Shown here piece after piece: positions 1 to 9,430 of a stretch of 64,000 nt of DNA. Source of the stretch: CAUZIZ01 sp965219005 (GTDB lineage Bacteria; Acidobacteriota; UBA6911; RPQK01; JAJDTT01); assembly GCA_965219005.1 (NCBI GenBank), contig CBDCMS010000004.1, positions 2,418,001 to 2,482,000 of the forward strand, in the 5' to 3' direction. The notes beneath the pieces were generated by a model. That model ran no database searches. It had not been told where the DNA came from and was given only the letters and a program-made list of their open reading frames with translations. Both the position numbers and the translations under genes were made by a program. The stretch's first letter is position 1, and each line of letters opens with the position of its first letter.

Positions 1-537
1 GCTGTGGTTTTCCAGCCTCGCTTCGACCGTGACCATCTCCTTCTCCGCCTTCAAACGCACCTGGTACCGAAAGAGACCGGGTCTGGAGACCGTTAGCTCG
101 AAATCTCTCTCAGAATCTTGTTTCCATTCCGTGAGTTGATCCTCGGTATTCAACTTGAGCAGCGTCTCCGGACCTCGAGTGAGGACGAAGGGTTTGCTCG
201 ATCTCTCCTTCCGCCAACCTCTTCCGAAGACGGCATCCTTCGGGTCGATCACCGGCATTTCGACGCCGGGAGGCTTGAATCCGGGATGAGCCACGTTGAT
301 AGCTTCCGTCCAGAATTCAATGGGCCCCTCGACCCCGGCAGCGTCTATTCTAATGGGATTTGCGCCCCGGTCTATCTGTTCCGTTGGGCTGATTCGGAAC
401 AACGACTGCTCCGGGGAGGTGACTCGATCTTGGTCCTGAAGAAACAGCCGTCTGCTAGCCTGTGCAAGTTCGCTGGAGGCTGCTGATAGGGCACCAACAG
501 CCGTCGTGCGAAGGAATCCCCGTCTGGATTGAGTCAT
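1..537 (-). CDS. Tat-exported protein, 3' part cut by window edge
   Basis: This is an open frame from an ATG at 537 to the window edge, 179 codons with no stop. The protein begins MTQSRRGFLRTTAVGALSAA, a classic twin-arginine signal (S-R-R-G-F-L-R) followed by a short hydrophobic stretch, so the product is probably exported folded or cofactor-bound. After the signal comes a beta-rich region with segments such as GPIEFWTEAINVAHPGFKPP and RPGLFRYQVRLKAEKEMVTV. The last visible part looks like the start of an immunoglobulin-like or jelly-roll fold, but I do not recognise the family and do not assign a function. The gene lies downstream of the TonB receptor on the same strand, separated from it by a strong terminator, so it is probably transcribed separately. 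I see no strong Shine-Dalgarno sequence. Confidence 0.75.
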   Translation of the reverse strand, partial: MTQSRRGFLRTTAVGALSAASSELAQASRRLFLQDQDRVTSPEQSLFRISPTEQIDRGANPIRIDAAGVEGPIEFWTEAINVAHPGFKPPGVEMPVIDPKDAVFGRGWRKERSSKPFVLTRGPETLLKLNTEDQLTEWKQDSERDFELTVSRPGLFRYQVRLKAEKEMVTVEARLENHS

Positions 538-566
538 CGCCACGCCAACTGATCCAAAGCCACGGA

Positions 567-600
567 TAAAAAAAGTGGCGGGCTGTTCAGGCCCGCCACT
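567..600 (-). terminator. Intrinsic terminator of the TonB receptor gene
   Basis: Read on the minus strand, a perfect 10-bp stem (AGTGGCGGGC at 600-591 pairing with GCCCGCCACT at 583-574), with a 7-nt loop, is followed at once by a run of T (574-568). It starts 41 nt after the receptor stop codon. This is a textbook rho-independent terminator and separates the receptor from the Tat protein gene at 1-537. Confidence 0.93.
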
Positions 601-641
601 CGTGAAACAGAATTTGGAAGTTTGCCTTCGGACAGCCTCCT

Positions 642-3600
642 CTAGAAGATGTACTTCAGAGCGAACTGCATGCTGCGCCCATCGGCGGCACCGGTTATCC
701 GCCCGAAGGTCGAAGAAGTCAAGGCGGCACCGCCAAAACCCGCAGGGTTTCTCAGCACGGCATGATTCAAGACATTGAACATCTCCCAACGGAACTGGAG
801 ACGGTGCGACTCGTTGAAGTAGAAGTCCTTGGTCAGTCCGAAGTCGAGCCAGAAAGCACTGGGCCCACGTTCGGAGAAGAGTCCAACATCCCCAAATGTT
901 CCGTTCGTCTCAGCATTCCCACTGGCGGTACACCCGCCGCCTGGCGCGGGGAAGCAAAAAGCGGCTGGGTTGAGCCACGCCAATTTGTCCGGCCCAGTCA
1001 ACTGAACGTTCGCGCCGGTCCTGTTGGGACGCTTTCCAAAGCCCAATCCATCGCCGCGGGTATCGAATCCGCTGATGACGTTGATGGGATAGGCACTCCG
1101 CCAACCCATGATTCCCGACAGATTCCAGCCGTTCGTGAGGAAGCGCGCGGCCGAGTCTGATGCGCCGCCAGGAAGCGTATATATCCAGTTTCCCATAAAG
1201 CGACGGCGTGTATCTGAGCTCTTGGGACCGTAGGAGGCACCAATGTTGCTGAAATCCTGTGTAAACCGGTCCCCGGTACCAAAGCCCGCATCGATGGAAT
1301 GGTAGGTGTGTGCCTTTGCCAACACGAAGCTGGTGAGGAAGGTGAGGTCATCTCTTCGCGCCCTCAAACTGAAGTGCATGGAATGGTAATCGGTCCGGCC
1401 ATCACTGAGGCGCATCAGAATCGGGCCGAAATCGGGTCTTCCACGCTGCCCGGTCGCGGGATCGATCAGGTTCGGGAAAAAGTTGGTCAGTAGCTTGTTT
1501 CCCGCGCTTCCCACATAAGAAGCCGTGGCGCCCAGCCAAGGCGTCAACTGACGTTCCAGGCTCATGTTCCAGTGAGAGGCGTATTCATCAGCCCGGTCGC
1601 GCTCGGCGGGCGAAGGAGTGGAGGGGAGCTCCAGTATCGATGACGGGATCTGCGACAGGTCCCCACTCTTCAAACCGTCGATGACCGCTTCTTGAAATTC
1701 AAAGGGGAAGGGAAACCGAATCGGTTGGAAAGCGGCCGGAATATCGACCGGAGCGAACTGTGCGAAAGACGGAAACGTGGGGTCTGGCAAGAAAGCCATG
1801 TCGAAGTAATAGAAAGGCTGCGGAGGGGTGTAAGTCACAGCTCCGCCGAGCCGCAAGACCGTCGTCCCTTCGTCGTTTAGATCGATCACGGCACCGAGAC
1901 GGGGGGCGAAATTGTTCTTGTCTGGGTCAAATATGGGTGTCTGCCGATTCGGGATGAAAGCCCCAAATATATCAGAGCCGGCGATATTCCAGGGTCCTAC
2001 GAATCCCGTGTAATACTCGTAGCGCAGTCCCAGGTTGAGCTGGACACGATCGCTCACCCGCCAGTCGTCATTCACGTACCAACCCGTCTGCCAGTGATCG
2101 AATCCGTCGAACCCATCGGGAAAGCCGAACCAGATCTGCAGATACAGCGGATCTCTCTCGAAGAGCAGATCGTCCACACTGGCGTAGCGAATGATCGGGT
2201 TCTCGGCGATGATCCGCTTGGAGTCCATTTTTCGGGCCTCGAAGCCGAATTTCAGATGGTGACGGTCCCGAACCCAGGAGAAGTTATCGGCGAGCGTATA
2301 GGTTTTCGTCTTGAAGTTGATGATGCACTGCCCGTCGATATTGCCCAATCCCGAGCTGCGAGCCGAACCTCCTCCGGCGGGAAACGAGCCACGCAGAGCG
2401 CCCTGCAGACGGGTCAGCTGGTTGCTGTTGATGCCGAAACGGAATTCGTTGAGCACTCTGGGTGAGAGGGTGTAATTGTGCTGAACTGCGAGATTTCTGA
2501 AGCGGGTCGGGAACTGGCGGGTATGACCCTCAAAATCCGTGAAATTCGGGGTGACGAAATCCTGGTTGTTGAAGCTGTAGCGTGCCTGGAAGTGCTGCGT
2601 GTCGGTGAGCTCGACATCGCCTCTCCAGAGATAAGTCTTCTCGTCGTTGTTGGCCGCAGCGTTGCGCGCGTGAAAGCAGACTCTGGGATCGCTGGTGGGC
2701 GAGCAGCCTGTCGGGGTCAATTGCCGGTACAGGTCCGCGAGCATGGGATTGGGAGTGGCGTGTCTGATTCTTCCTATTTCAGGATCCACCAGGGTTGCAC
2801 TGTCAATACCAAGGTTGTTTGCAATCACCTCGTCTGTCAAGCGATTCCCGGTAACCGATCGACCGCGATCCAGCTTTGCATTCTCGATGTTGAAGAAGAA
2901 AAAGGCCCGATCCTTCACGACGGGGCCGCCGATGTTTCCACCATATTGATCGTGCTTCAGGTCGGGCCGGGGCACTCCATTGGCGTTGCTGAAGAAGTTA
3001 TTGGCGTTGAACCTGTCCCTGCGAAAGAAATAGAAGGCGGTCCCGTGGAAGTCGTTGGTGCCCGACTTGGTGCTGATATTGATGACGGCACCGGTGGCGC
3101 GACCAAACTCAGCCGAAAAGGAACTGCCGGTTGTCTTGAGCTCGGAAATGGCCTCAATGCTTATGGTGTTGATGACGGCTCCATTGCCGCCGGTCCCGGC
3201 GGCCTGGTCGCCGGCCGCGTTGTTTTCTCCGAAGGACATGTCAACGCCATCGAGCAGCCAATTGTTGCCGTATCCGGGAGCACCGTAAAACTCGACGCCG
3301 CCCCGCTGGCCGGACAGACTTCCGGTTCCGCTTCCGGATCCAGGCTCCGCGTTGGAAGCGATCACCCCGGGTTGTAGATTGATCATGTCGAAGAAACTGC
3401 GGCCGTTCAGGGGCAGCTCCTTGGTGGTCTTCTCGTCCACGACAACGCCAAGCTGCGGATTGGATCGGTTAATCAGCGGGGTGGTCCCAACCACCTCCAC
3501 TTCCTCCGTGACCGCCCCGACCTCTAGCTGAAAGTCGATTCGGGGCCGGGTGCCGGATTCCAGGATGATCGGTGAGCTGACGGCCTTCCGAAAACCCGGA

Positions 3601-3860
3601 ATCTCCACGGTCACGACGTAATCGCCGAGAGGCAGCAGTGGAAATTCGTAGAACCCCCCATTGCCCGTGATGGTGGCGTTGACCTTGTTGGTCCCGACGT
3701 TGGTTGCGTTTACATCCGCTCCTGGGACGACGCCCCCGGTCTCGTCAGTGACGAGACCAAAGATCGCGGCTCCGCCCAGTTGGGCCCCTACGTTCGTGAA
3801 AAACAAAGGCGCAATCAATACCGTGATGAACAACCATGAACTCAACTTCCAGTAACTCAT
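642..3860 (-). CDS. Oar-like TonB-dependent outer-membrane receptor
   Basis: The 1072-residue product has an N-terminal signal peptide (hydrophobic stretch around residues 9-25). A carboxypeptidase-regulatory-like beta-sandwich follows at about residues 28-115 (GLVTDETGGVVPGADVNATN). Then comes a plug region with the NGRSFFDMINLQPGV segment around residue 150, and a long outer-membrane barrel ending in the aromatic FALKYIF. The length and domain order match the Oar-type receptors that are abundant in Acidobacteriota, which import large nutrients or act in surface functions using TonB energy. The substrate cannot be told from sequence. The start is supported by GGGAGG eight bases upstream. The gene stands alone, with repeats upstream (3900-3970) and a strong terminator downstream. 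Confidence 0.93.
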   Translation of the reverse strand: MSYWKLSSWLFITVLIAPLFFTNVGAQLGGAAIFGLVTDETGGVVPGADVNATNVGTNKVNATITGNGGFYEFPLLPLGDYVVTVEIPGFRKAVSSPIILESGTRPRIDFQLEVGAVTEEVEVVGTTPLINRSNPQLGVVVDEKTTKELPLNGRSFFDMINLQPGVIASNAEPGSGSGTGSLSGQRGGVEFYGAPGYGNNWLLDGVDMSFGENNAAGDQAAGTGGNGAVINTISIEAISELKTTGSSFSAEFGRATGAVINISTKSGTNDFHGTAFYFFRRDRFNANNFFSNANGVPRPDLKHDQYGGNIGGPVVKDRAFFFFNIENAKLDRGRSVTGNRLTDEVIANNLGIDSATLVDPEIGRIRHATPNPMLADLYRQLTPTGCSPTSDPRVCFHARNAAANNDEKTYLWRGDVELTDTQHFQARYSFNNQDFVTPNFTDFEGHTRQFPTRFRNLAVQHNYTLSPRVLNEFRFGINSNQLTRLQGALRGSFPAGGGSARSSGLGNIDGQCIINFKTKTYTLADNFSWVRDRHHLKFGFEARKMDSKRIIAENPIIRYASVDDLLFERDPLYLQIWFGFPDGFDGFDHWQTGWYVNDDWRVSDRVQLNLGLRYEYYTGFVGPWNIAGSDIFGAFIPNRQTPIFDPDKNNFAPRLGAVIDLNDEGTTVLRLGGAVTYTPPQPFYYFDMAFLPDPTFPSFAQFAPVDIPAAFQPIRFPFPFEFQEAVIDGLKSGDLSQIPSSILELPSTPSPAERDRADEYASHWNMSLERQLTPWLGATASYVGSAGNKLLTNFFPNLIDPATGQRGRPDFGPILMRLSDGRTDYHSMHFSLRARRDDLTFLTSFVLAKAHTYHSIDAGFGTGDRFTQDFSNIGASYGPKSSDTRRRFMGNWIYTLPGGASDSAARFLTNGWNLSGIMGWRSAYPINVISGFDTRGDGLGFGKRPNRTGANVQLTGPDKLAWLNPAAFCFPAPGGGCTASGNAETNGTFGDVGLFSERGPSAFWLDFGLTKDFYFNESHRLQFRWEMFNVLNHAVLRNPAGFGGAALTSSTFGRITGAADGRSMQFALKYIF

Positions 3861-3899
3861 GTGGAGGCCTCCCAGTTGGTGTTACCGTCGCCCTTCTTA

Positions 3900-3970
3900 G
3901 GGGACATTATTCAAACATACGTAGGGGACATTCAAAGTTCAAACATACGTAGTCAAACGTAGTCAAAGTT
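3900..3970. repeat. Short interspersed direct repeats upstream of the TonB receptor
   Basis: GGGGACATT occurs at 3900-3908 and 3924-3932, TCAAACATACGTAG at 3911-3924 and 3939-3952, and a shortened TCAAACGTAG at 3953-3962, followed by more TCAAAG units. They lie 40-110 bp upstream of the receptor start on the minus strand, so they could be operator or leader repeats or a decayed mobile-element end. The rest of the gap to 4493 is AT-rich, with runs of A near 4008-4020, and holds no convincing gene. Confidence 0.6.
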
Positions 3971-4493
3971 CAAAGTCGCTCGCCATTGTACACCGGTACA
4001 CCGATAAAAAACAAAAAAAATTGCATTCTTGTTGCAGCATGGAGCCCTGTGAGTTCAACAGAGGGCGCACGGCATGTGGTTCGACGGTCACCGACACAAT
4101 AATTATTCCGTTCTGCAAGCGGCGGGCCAAACACGCTCCCAGTAATCTAAAATGTTGATATAAAAAGGGTTATAAACTCCTCTCAGGAAACCAGAATCCA
4201 AAATATTGGACCGCGTAGTTGGAGCTGACCCAGCATAAGAACCGGTGTTTCAACAAGTTAGTCAAAATCGAAGATCGATCCAAAAAACCGATCGATGGTT
4301 GAAATTCTCCAATCTCTCGTCGAACAGGGCCGCGCACGGGATTCTTGGGTTATCCCTGAGCTTCTGTCAGAATCGGAGGGACACTGAACTCCTTCCTGCT
4401 TCGCTCGATCGACGGGGGACATTGCTGGCACTATTGGGGGCTCATGGGAATGGGCCCCGCCACCGGGTGGAAACAGTATGTGGAACGAGCTCT

Positions 4494-5834
4494 CTACCGA
4501 CTTTGAGAGGGTGGCTCGGGGTGGTTCTCCACGATAGGCACTCGACTTTTCAGGGCACGTTTCGCGGCCCTGAGGCGTGCCTGTTCTTTTTTCGAATAGG
4601 TCTTGAGCAGCTGGAATCGGCGAAGGTGTTCCGCCGCCTTTTCGGCCTGGTCGGTCCGTTGGTAGAGTTGGCCCAGAAGATAGTGCGCCTGACTGTGATT
4701 GGGCTGCTGCTCGAGGGCTTGCATAAAGTGTTTTCGAGCTTCCTCGAACCGATTGATTGCTTTAAAGGTTTGTCCCAGCTCGAGATGAACCTGAAAAGCT
4801 GTCCCTTGAAGCTCGAGTCCCTGGTGTAGCCAGCCGAGGGCCTCCTGGTGCCGGCCCGCGCGCCTCGTGGCCTGACCCAGGGCCGCCAGTATCTTCACAT
4901 CGTTCGCGCTCAGTTGGTGGGCTTTTTCGAGTGCCTGTATGGCCCGCTTCGCTTCCCCCGCCTGGAGGTAGGCTTGCCCCAGGTAATAGTAGGCTGACCA
5001 GTTGCTCTGGTCTCCTGCGATTACTTCTCTGAGAGCCTTCTCAGCCTCGTCCAAGCGTAACTGACGAGTATGGAGAAGGCCCAGAAGGAGCCGGGTTGAC
5101 GTCGAGACTGGTAGAGACGAAAGGAGTTTTCCAGCCTCATCGTACTTGCCGAACTTGATGAAGAGATGGACACCTTCCATCTTTTCCTCCGGCTTCAGAG
5201 TCAGCATCTTCAATAAAGCCGTGGCTTGTTGTTCTAGATCGAGGCGAAGAAGCTGTCCCAGAAGCTGCAGTCCGGTCGGACCATCCAACTGCTGGAGCGG
5301 CACGCGAGTGAGCCGTTCGAAGGATTTCTCCAGCCGCCCCCGTGCTGATTCCAGTTGAGAGCGTAGGATCATTACGCGCGGGTTCCCAGGCTCCAGCATC
5401 TCGGCAGAGGCCAGGTGCTGTTCGGTGGTCATGAAGTCTTTCTGCATCAGGGCCTGCTCCGCCAGCGCCTCCAGTGCGGGCACAAAGCCAGGGTATCTGG
5501 ACAAAGCCTGATTCCATGCCTGCCTGGCAGATTCCGGATGAGACTCAGCCTCTAACGACTTCCCCCATGTCACTAGACTCCAGGCATGAAGATATTTGAG
5601 CTCCTTGGAGTCAGGTTTCAATTGAACCGCCCGTTCGTACTCCGACACGGCGGCCGAGAGTCTACCCTCCATGAAAGCCCGTTTGGCCGTTTCCAGATGA
5701 CCCAGAATCGCTTTCGTCGAGTCCTGGGGGATTGCGTAGATCTGGACAGTGAGGAGGAGAGCTAGCAGCGACGTGCCGAATCGTACAATCCAATCCCAAC
5801 GCACGTGTATAGTGTATTGGTCAAAGTTGCCCAT
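4494..5834 (-). CDS. Exported tetratricopeptide-repeat protein
   Basis: The product has 446 residues. A single hydrophobic segment at about residues 17-34 (IVRFGTSLLALLLTVQIYAI) acts as a signal peptide or N-terminal anchor. From residue 43 to about 415 the chain is built of TPR-like helix pairs, with typical units such as ANDVKILAALGQATRRAGR and HSQAHYLLGQLYQRTDQAEK. TPR arrays are protein-binding scaffolds, and no catalytic domain is visible. The gene follows the CRTAC1-type gene at 5905-7626 on the same strand, so the two may be co-transcribed. Another TPR gene lies near another CRTAC1 gene at the right end of the window. The ATG at 5834 is the first good start, and a GAGG about 13 bases upstream is a weak ribosome site. 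Confidence 0.85.
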   Translation of the reverse strand: MGNFDQYTIHVRWDWIVRFGTSLLALLLTVQIYAIPQDSTKAILGHLETAKRAFMEGRLSAAVSEYERAVQLKPDSKELKYLHAWSLVTWGKSLEAESHPESARQAWNQALSRYPGFVPALEALAEQALMQKDFMTTEQHLASAEMLEPGNPRVMILRSQLESARGRLEKSFERLTRVPLQQLDGPTGLQLLGQLLRLDLEQQATALLKMLTLKPEEKMEGVHLFIKFGKYDEAGKLLSSLPVSTSTRLLLGLLHTRQLRLDEAEKALREVIAGDQSNWSAYYYLGQAYLQAGEAKRAIQALEKAHQLSANDVKILAALGQATRRAGRHQEALGWLHQGLELQGTAFQVHLELGQTFKAINRFEEARKHFMQALEQQPNHSQAHYLLGQLYQRTDQAEKAAEHLRRFQLLKTYSKKEQARLRAAKRALKSRVPIVENHPEPPSQSR

Positions 5835-5904
5835 GTAGAATTTCCAACCTCAGCGTAGATCGACCCCCATCGAAAAAGCCGACTCACGAGACCGCAGCCG
5901 TCTG

Positions 5905-7626
5905 TTATCGAATGGCTCTAAGATCCTTTCCTTCTTCGAGAAGAACACGTCGGTTAGCCGCCACGTCCTCGAATTCCTGACGCTGGCCCGAGGGCCAGAT
6001 GACCTCCAGGCGATCCACGATGGATCGATCTCCCAGCCCGAAGTGAAACATCCGCTGACTGTCAGACAGATAACTCGATCCTGCGTGCAGCTCCTGAGAG
6101 TGGGTTCTTTCTCCCAATGTGGCGGTGACCCTTGCTCCGATGCCGTCTCGATTCGAGGTGTGGCCTCTCAGATAGACCTGGAGAAAATTGGATGTGCTGG
6201 GAGCGTCATTGCGCAGCAGGTCGACGCTATCGTCCAGGTTGACGACGACGATATCCAAGTCACCATCGCGATCCCAGTCCAGGCAGGCTGAGCCTCGAGA
6301 CGACTTGACGATCCCGAGTCCCTCCCCGAGCGACTCCCCAACTTCAACAAAGGTGCCGTCCCCCCGGTTCTCAAACAACTGATTGGGTTGCCTATATTCA
6401 GTGCCCAGCTTGAAGCGATCGACCTCAGGATAGATGTGGCCGTTTGCGACGAAGATATCCGGTAAAAAGTCATTGTTGAAATCGGCTAGAAGCGCTCCAA
6501 AGCCCAGGTAGCGAAAGGTGTCCTGGGCAACTTGCGCTGAGAACGTCGCGTCGGCAAAGTAGGTTTTTCTGTTCTGGTAGAGCACATGGTAATCGTTCGA
6601 AAAGTTGGTCGAGTAGAGGTCAAGCAGGCCATCGCCGTTATAGTCTCCGACGTCCACCCCCATGTTGGCCTGTTCCCGGCCGTCCTGATTGTAGGCCACC
6701 CCCATCAGGAGTGAGATCTCGGTAAAGCTGCCGTCCCCGTTGTTTCGCCACAGAAAGTTCGGATTGCTGTCGTTGGCGACAAACAGATCGAGGTCTCCAT
6801 CGAGATCGGCGTCGGTCCAGACCGGTTGAAAGCCGTAAGACCTTTCACTCGCCGAAATGCCCGATTGATCCGAGACGTCTTTGAATGTTCCGTCCCGGTT
6901 GTTGCGGAAAAGCCGGTCCTGCGCTCCCGGTAAACCTCTCGGACCGCAGGCAACGGCCACGCCAGCGTAGGCGCAGTACTGAGGATCACCGGATGTTTTT
7001 TCGAAGTCGAACTCGAGGTAGTTGGACAGGTACAGATCCAAATGTCCATCCTTGTCGTAATCGCCGAAGGCTGCACCGGTGCTCCAGCCAGAGTCTGCCA
7101 CGCCCCCGATCACTCCAACTTCGGAGAAGGTTCCGCTCCCCTGGTTACGGTAGAGGAAATTGGGACCGTAGTTTGTCACGTAGAGATCAGTGTCTCCGTC
7201 GTTATCGTAGTCCGCGGTGACACAGCCCATGCCCCAGGCGCTGTCCCGGAGTCCGGCTGGACCAGTGACGTCAGAGAATGTTCCGTCGCGGTTGTTTCGG
7301 TAGAGCCGGTCGCTGGGTCCCTTCTTCATGTTCCAGGAGCGACGATCGGTGCCGTTTGCGAAAAACAGATCGGGCCATCCATCTCCATCGAAGTCCAGCA
7401 CGCAAACACCACCCGTCATTGTCTCGACCAGAAACTCCTTTTCCGGCGTTCCCGAGCTGACGACCAGGTCCACTCCGGTGCGCTGAGTGACATCTTTGAA
7501 GTGCCAATCGTGCTGGGCAATTCCGAGAGGGTTGTTTGTCGTAAAGAGTTGTAAGAACAGAATTCCCGCGGCGTACGAGTGCCTCTTGGATCTCGTCGCA
7601 GGCGGGTAGTCTCTTTGACACCACAC
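5905..7626 (-). CDS. CRTAC1-type FG-GAP/VCBS repeat protein with UnbV domain
   Basis: This exported beta-propeller protein carries many calcium-binding FG-GAP/VCBS motifs of the D-x-D-x-D-G type (LDFDGDGWPDLFFANG, VTADYDNDGDTDLYVTNYG, VDVGDYNGDGLLDLYSTNFS). A C-terminal ASPIC/UnbV domain ends the chain (RDGIGARVTATLG, then VIWPSGQRQEF). The frame stays open far upstream to 8124, but that stretch runs across the divergent GWxTD gene and lacks protein character. The likely start is GTG at 7626, giving 573 residues with a hydrophobic signal around residues 18-32. A TATAAT box lies seven bases before this GTG, suggesting a leaderless message. CRTAC1-like proteins are common in Acidobacteriota and Planctomycetota, and their role is not well known. 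Confidence 0.87.
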   Translation of the reverse strand: MWCQRDYPPATRSKRHSYAAGILFLQLFTTNNPLGIAQHDWHFKDVTQRTGVDLVVSSGTPEKEFLVETMTGGVCVLDFDGDGWPDLFFANGTDRRSWNMKKGPSDRLYRNNRDGTFSDVTGPAGLRDSAWGMGCVTADYDNDGDTDLYVTNYGPNFLYRNQGSGTFSEVGVIGGVADSGWSTGAAFGDYDKDGHLDLYLSNYLEFDFEKTSGDPQYCAYAGVAVACGPRGLPGAQDRLFRNNRDGTFKDVSDQSGISASERSYGFQPVWTDADLDGDLDLFVANDSNPNFLWRNNGDGSFTEISLLMGVAYNQDGREQANMGVDVGDYNGDGLLDLYSTNFSNDYHVLYQNRKTYFADATFSAQVAQDTFRYLGFGALLADFNNDFLPDIFVANGHIYPEVDRFKLGTEYRQPNQLFENRGDGTFVEVGESLGEGLGIVKSSRGSACLDWDRDGDLDIVVVNLDDSVDLLRNDAPSTSNFLQVYLRGHTSNRDGIGARVTATLGERTHSQELHAGSSYLSDSQRMFHFGLGDRSIVDRLEVIWPSGQRQEFEDVAANRRVLLEEGKDLRAIR

Positions 7627-7633
7627 CAGCGCT

Positions 7634-7639
7634 ATTATA
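7634..7639 (-). promoter_or_regulatory. Candidate -10 box (TATAAT) for the CRTAC1-type gene
   Basis: Read on the minus strand, a perfect TATAAT lies seven bases before the GTG at 7626, which would place the transcription start at or next to the start codon. No clear -35 box is present. The 69-bp gap between this gene and the divergent gene at 7696 must hold both promoters. Confidence 0.45.
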
Positions 7640-7695
7640 GATTTACTTCTATCGCTTTTGTGATTCCTTTGCGATAGGAAGCAGGGGTTCCTATT

Positions 7696-9378
7696 ATGAT
7701 GACAAAAATTCTCTTCCACATCGTCGCTCTTTCCCTCGCGCTTCTGCCTCAGTTCGAATCGCTTCTGGCTGGTTCTTCCGAGGGCGACAAGAAAGAGACC
7801 AAACAGAGCAAAGCGATTCAAAAGGAGGAACAGGAAGATTACTTTGACCGGTGGCTTAAGTCGGATGTCGTCTACATCATCTCCCCCGACGAAAAAGCAG
7901 TATTCGAAAAGCTGACGACGGCCGACGAAAAAGAGCAGTTTATAGAGCAGTTCTGGTATCGACGTGATCCCGATCCGGGATCGGGGGCGAACGAATTCAA
8001 AGCAGAGCACTATCGGCGTATCGCCTACGCCAATGAGCGTTTCAGGAGCGGCGGCCCCGGTTGGCGAAGCGACCGTGGACGTGTCTATATCATTCACGGT
8101 CCAGCCGACAGCATCGAATCCCACCCCTCAGGCGGCACCATGGATCGACCCGCCAACGAAGGCGGGGGGCAGGTCACCACCTATCCTTTCGAGGTCTGGT
8201 GGTATCGCCACATCGACGGGATTGGTGCGGTTGAGCTGGAATTTGTCGATCAGACCTACACCGGCAAGTATCACCTGGCAATTCATCCTGCCGAAAAGGA
8301 TGCCCTCATGTTCAGTGGTGGGGTGAGTACCTCCACGCTGGCGGAAATGATGGGGATGTCGGACAGGAAAGACCACCCTTATCTTTCGCCCTACGACCGC
8401 GACAACTATCCGTTCATGTCACGCCGCATGCAGGACAATCCTTTCATCCGCTATGAAACCTGGGCCTTGGTACAACGTCCGCCCAAGATCAAGTACAAGG
8501 ACCTTCAAGAGATCGTCAAGTTTGACATCTCTTATAACAGTCTTCCTTTCAAGACCAGCCAACACTACTTCCGACTCAATGAAGGACAGTCGCTGGTTCC
8601 GATCACGATGGAGCTGCAAAATAAGGACCTGACCTTCGGCGAGGAAAACGGTGTCCATGTCGCTAGAATCGCCATGTACGGGATTGTCACAAGCATCACC
8701 AATCGGGTCGTCAAGGAATTCGAAGAGGACCTGATTATTTCGTATCTGCCTCAGCAACTCCAGTCCGGCTTGTTGTCTCGCTCGGTCTACCAGCAGCTGG
8801 TGCTGCTCGACAGGAAGGAGCGCTACAAGCTGGATCTGGTTCTCAAAGACCTGAACAGTAACCACGTCGGCTTGGTTCAGCAGAGGATTGTTTTCCCGGC
8901 CTATGATCCGGAAGAGTTAGCGGCCAGCTCGCTGATCCTCGCTGATTTGGTTCAACCTCTAGAAGGGATCACTGGGGACGATGAAATGTTTATCCTGGGT
9001 GACGTCAAAGTCCGCCCTCGGCTGAATCGTACCTTCTCTGAGGAAGAGACGCTGGGAATCTATCTACAGGTCTACAACGCGAGTATCGATCAGTCCACAT
9101 TGGCTCCGTCCATATCCGTGATTTACGAGATCCTCCAGGCAGGCAAGACAGTATTGCAGCTAGTCGATCAGGCAGCTCGATCCTTATATTTCCACTCGGG
9201 CCAGCGGTTGGTGCTGCTGAAGACGCTAAGAGTACTCGGGATCGAACCTGGAAGGTACCGGATGCAGGTCATGGTAAAGGACCAGATCAGCGACCGGACA
9301 GTCGTGGTGGCCGATGATTTCGAAATTGCGGCCGCGCCAGCCCAGGTGGCCGCCAGCACAAATTCTGGATCCAACTAG
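7696..9378 (+). CDS. GWxTD domain-containing exported protein
   Basis: The product has 560 residues with a Sec signal peptide (MMTKILFHIVALSLALLPQF). The GWxTD domain spans about residues 50-170, with the hallmark segments FIEQFWYRRDPDPGS, FKAEHYRRIAYANERF and GPGWRSDRGRVYIIHGPAD. The central motif reads GWRSDRG, where T is replaced by S. The rest is beta-rich and of unknown function. The family is typical of Acidobacteriota, and its biochemical role is not established. Either of two consecutive ATGs (7696 or 7699) could be the start, and ribosome-site signal is weak. The gene is divergent from the CRTAC1-type gene and 52 bp upstream of the PQQ protein. Confidence 0.92.
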   Translation: MMTKILFHIVALSLALLPQFESLLAGSSEGDKKETKQSKAIQKEEQEDYFDRWLKSDVVYIISPDEKAVFEKLTTADEKEQFIEQFWYRRDPDPGSGANEFKAEHYRRIAYANERFRSGGPGWRSDRGRVYIIHGPADSIESHPSGGTMDRPANEGGGQVTTYPFEVWWYRHIDGIGAVELEFVDQTYTGKYHLAIHPAEKDALMFSGGVSTSTLAEMMGMSDRKDHPYLSPYDRDNYPFMSRRMQDNPFIRYETWALVQRPPKIKYKDLQEIVKFDISYNSLPFKTSQHYFRLNEGQSLVPITMELQNKDLTFGEENGVHVARIAMYGIVTSITNRVVKEFEEDLIISYLPQQLQSGLLSRSVYQQLVLLDRKERYKLDLVLKDLNSNHVGLVQQRIVFPAYDPEELAASSLILADLVQPLEGITGDDEMFILGDVKVRPRLNRTFSEEETLGIYLQVYNASIDQSTLAPSISVIYEILQAGKTVLQLVDQAARSLYFHSGQRLVLLKTLRVLGIEPGRYRMQVMVKDQISDRTVVVADDFEIAAAPAQVAASTNSGSN

Positions 9379-9430
9379 CGGTGGCGCGATCGTCGCCGGA
9401 GCACCAGCACAATCAGGTAGAAAAAGATAC

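Noticed and set aside
2478..3377. A 299-codon plus-strand frame inside the TonB receptor
   Set aside because: It is the mirror of a high-GC coding gene; there is no family resemblance and the minus strand has clear domains.
7627..8124. Upstream extension of the CRTAC1-type gene across the divergent GWxTD gene
   Set aside because: The extra residues have no protein character, a better start with a signal peptide and -10 box is at 7626, and the extension would lie on top of a well-supported gene.
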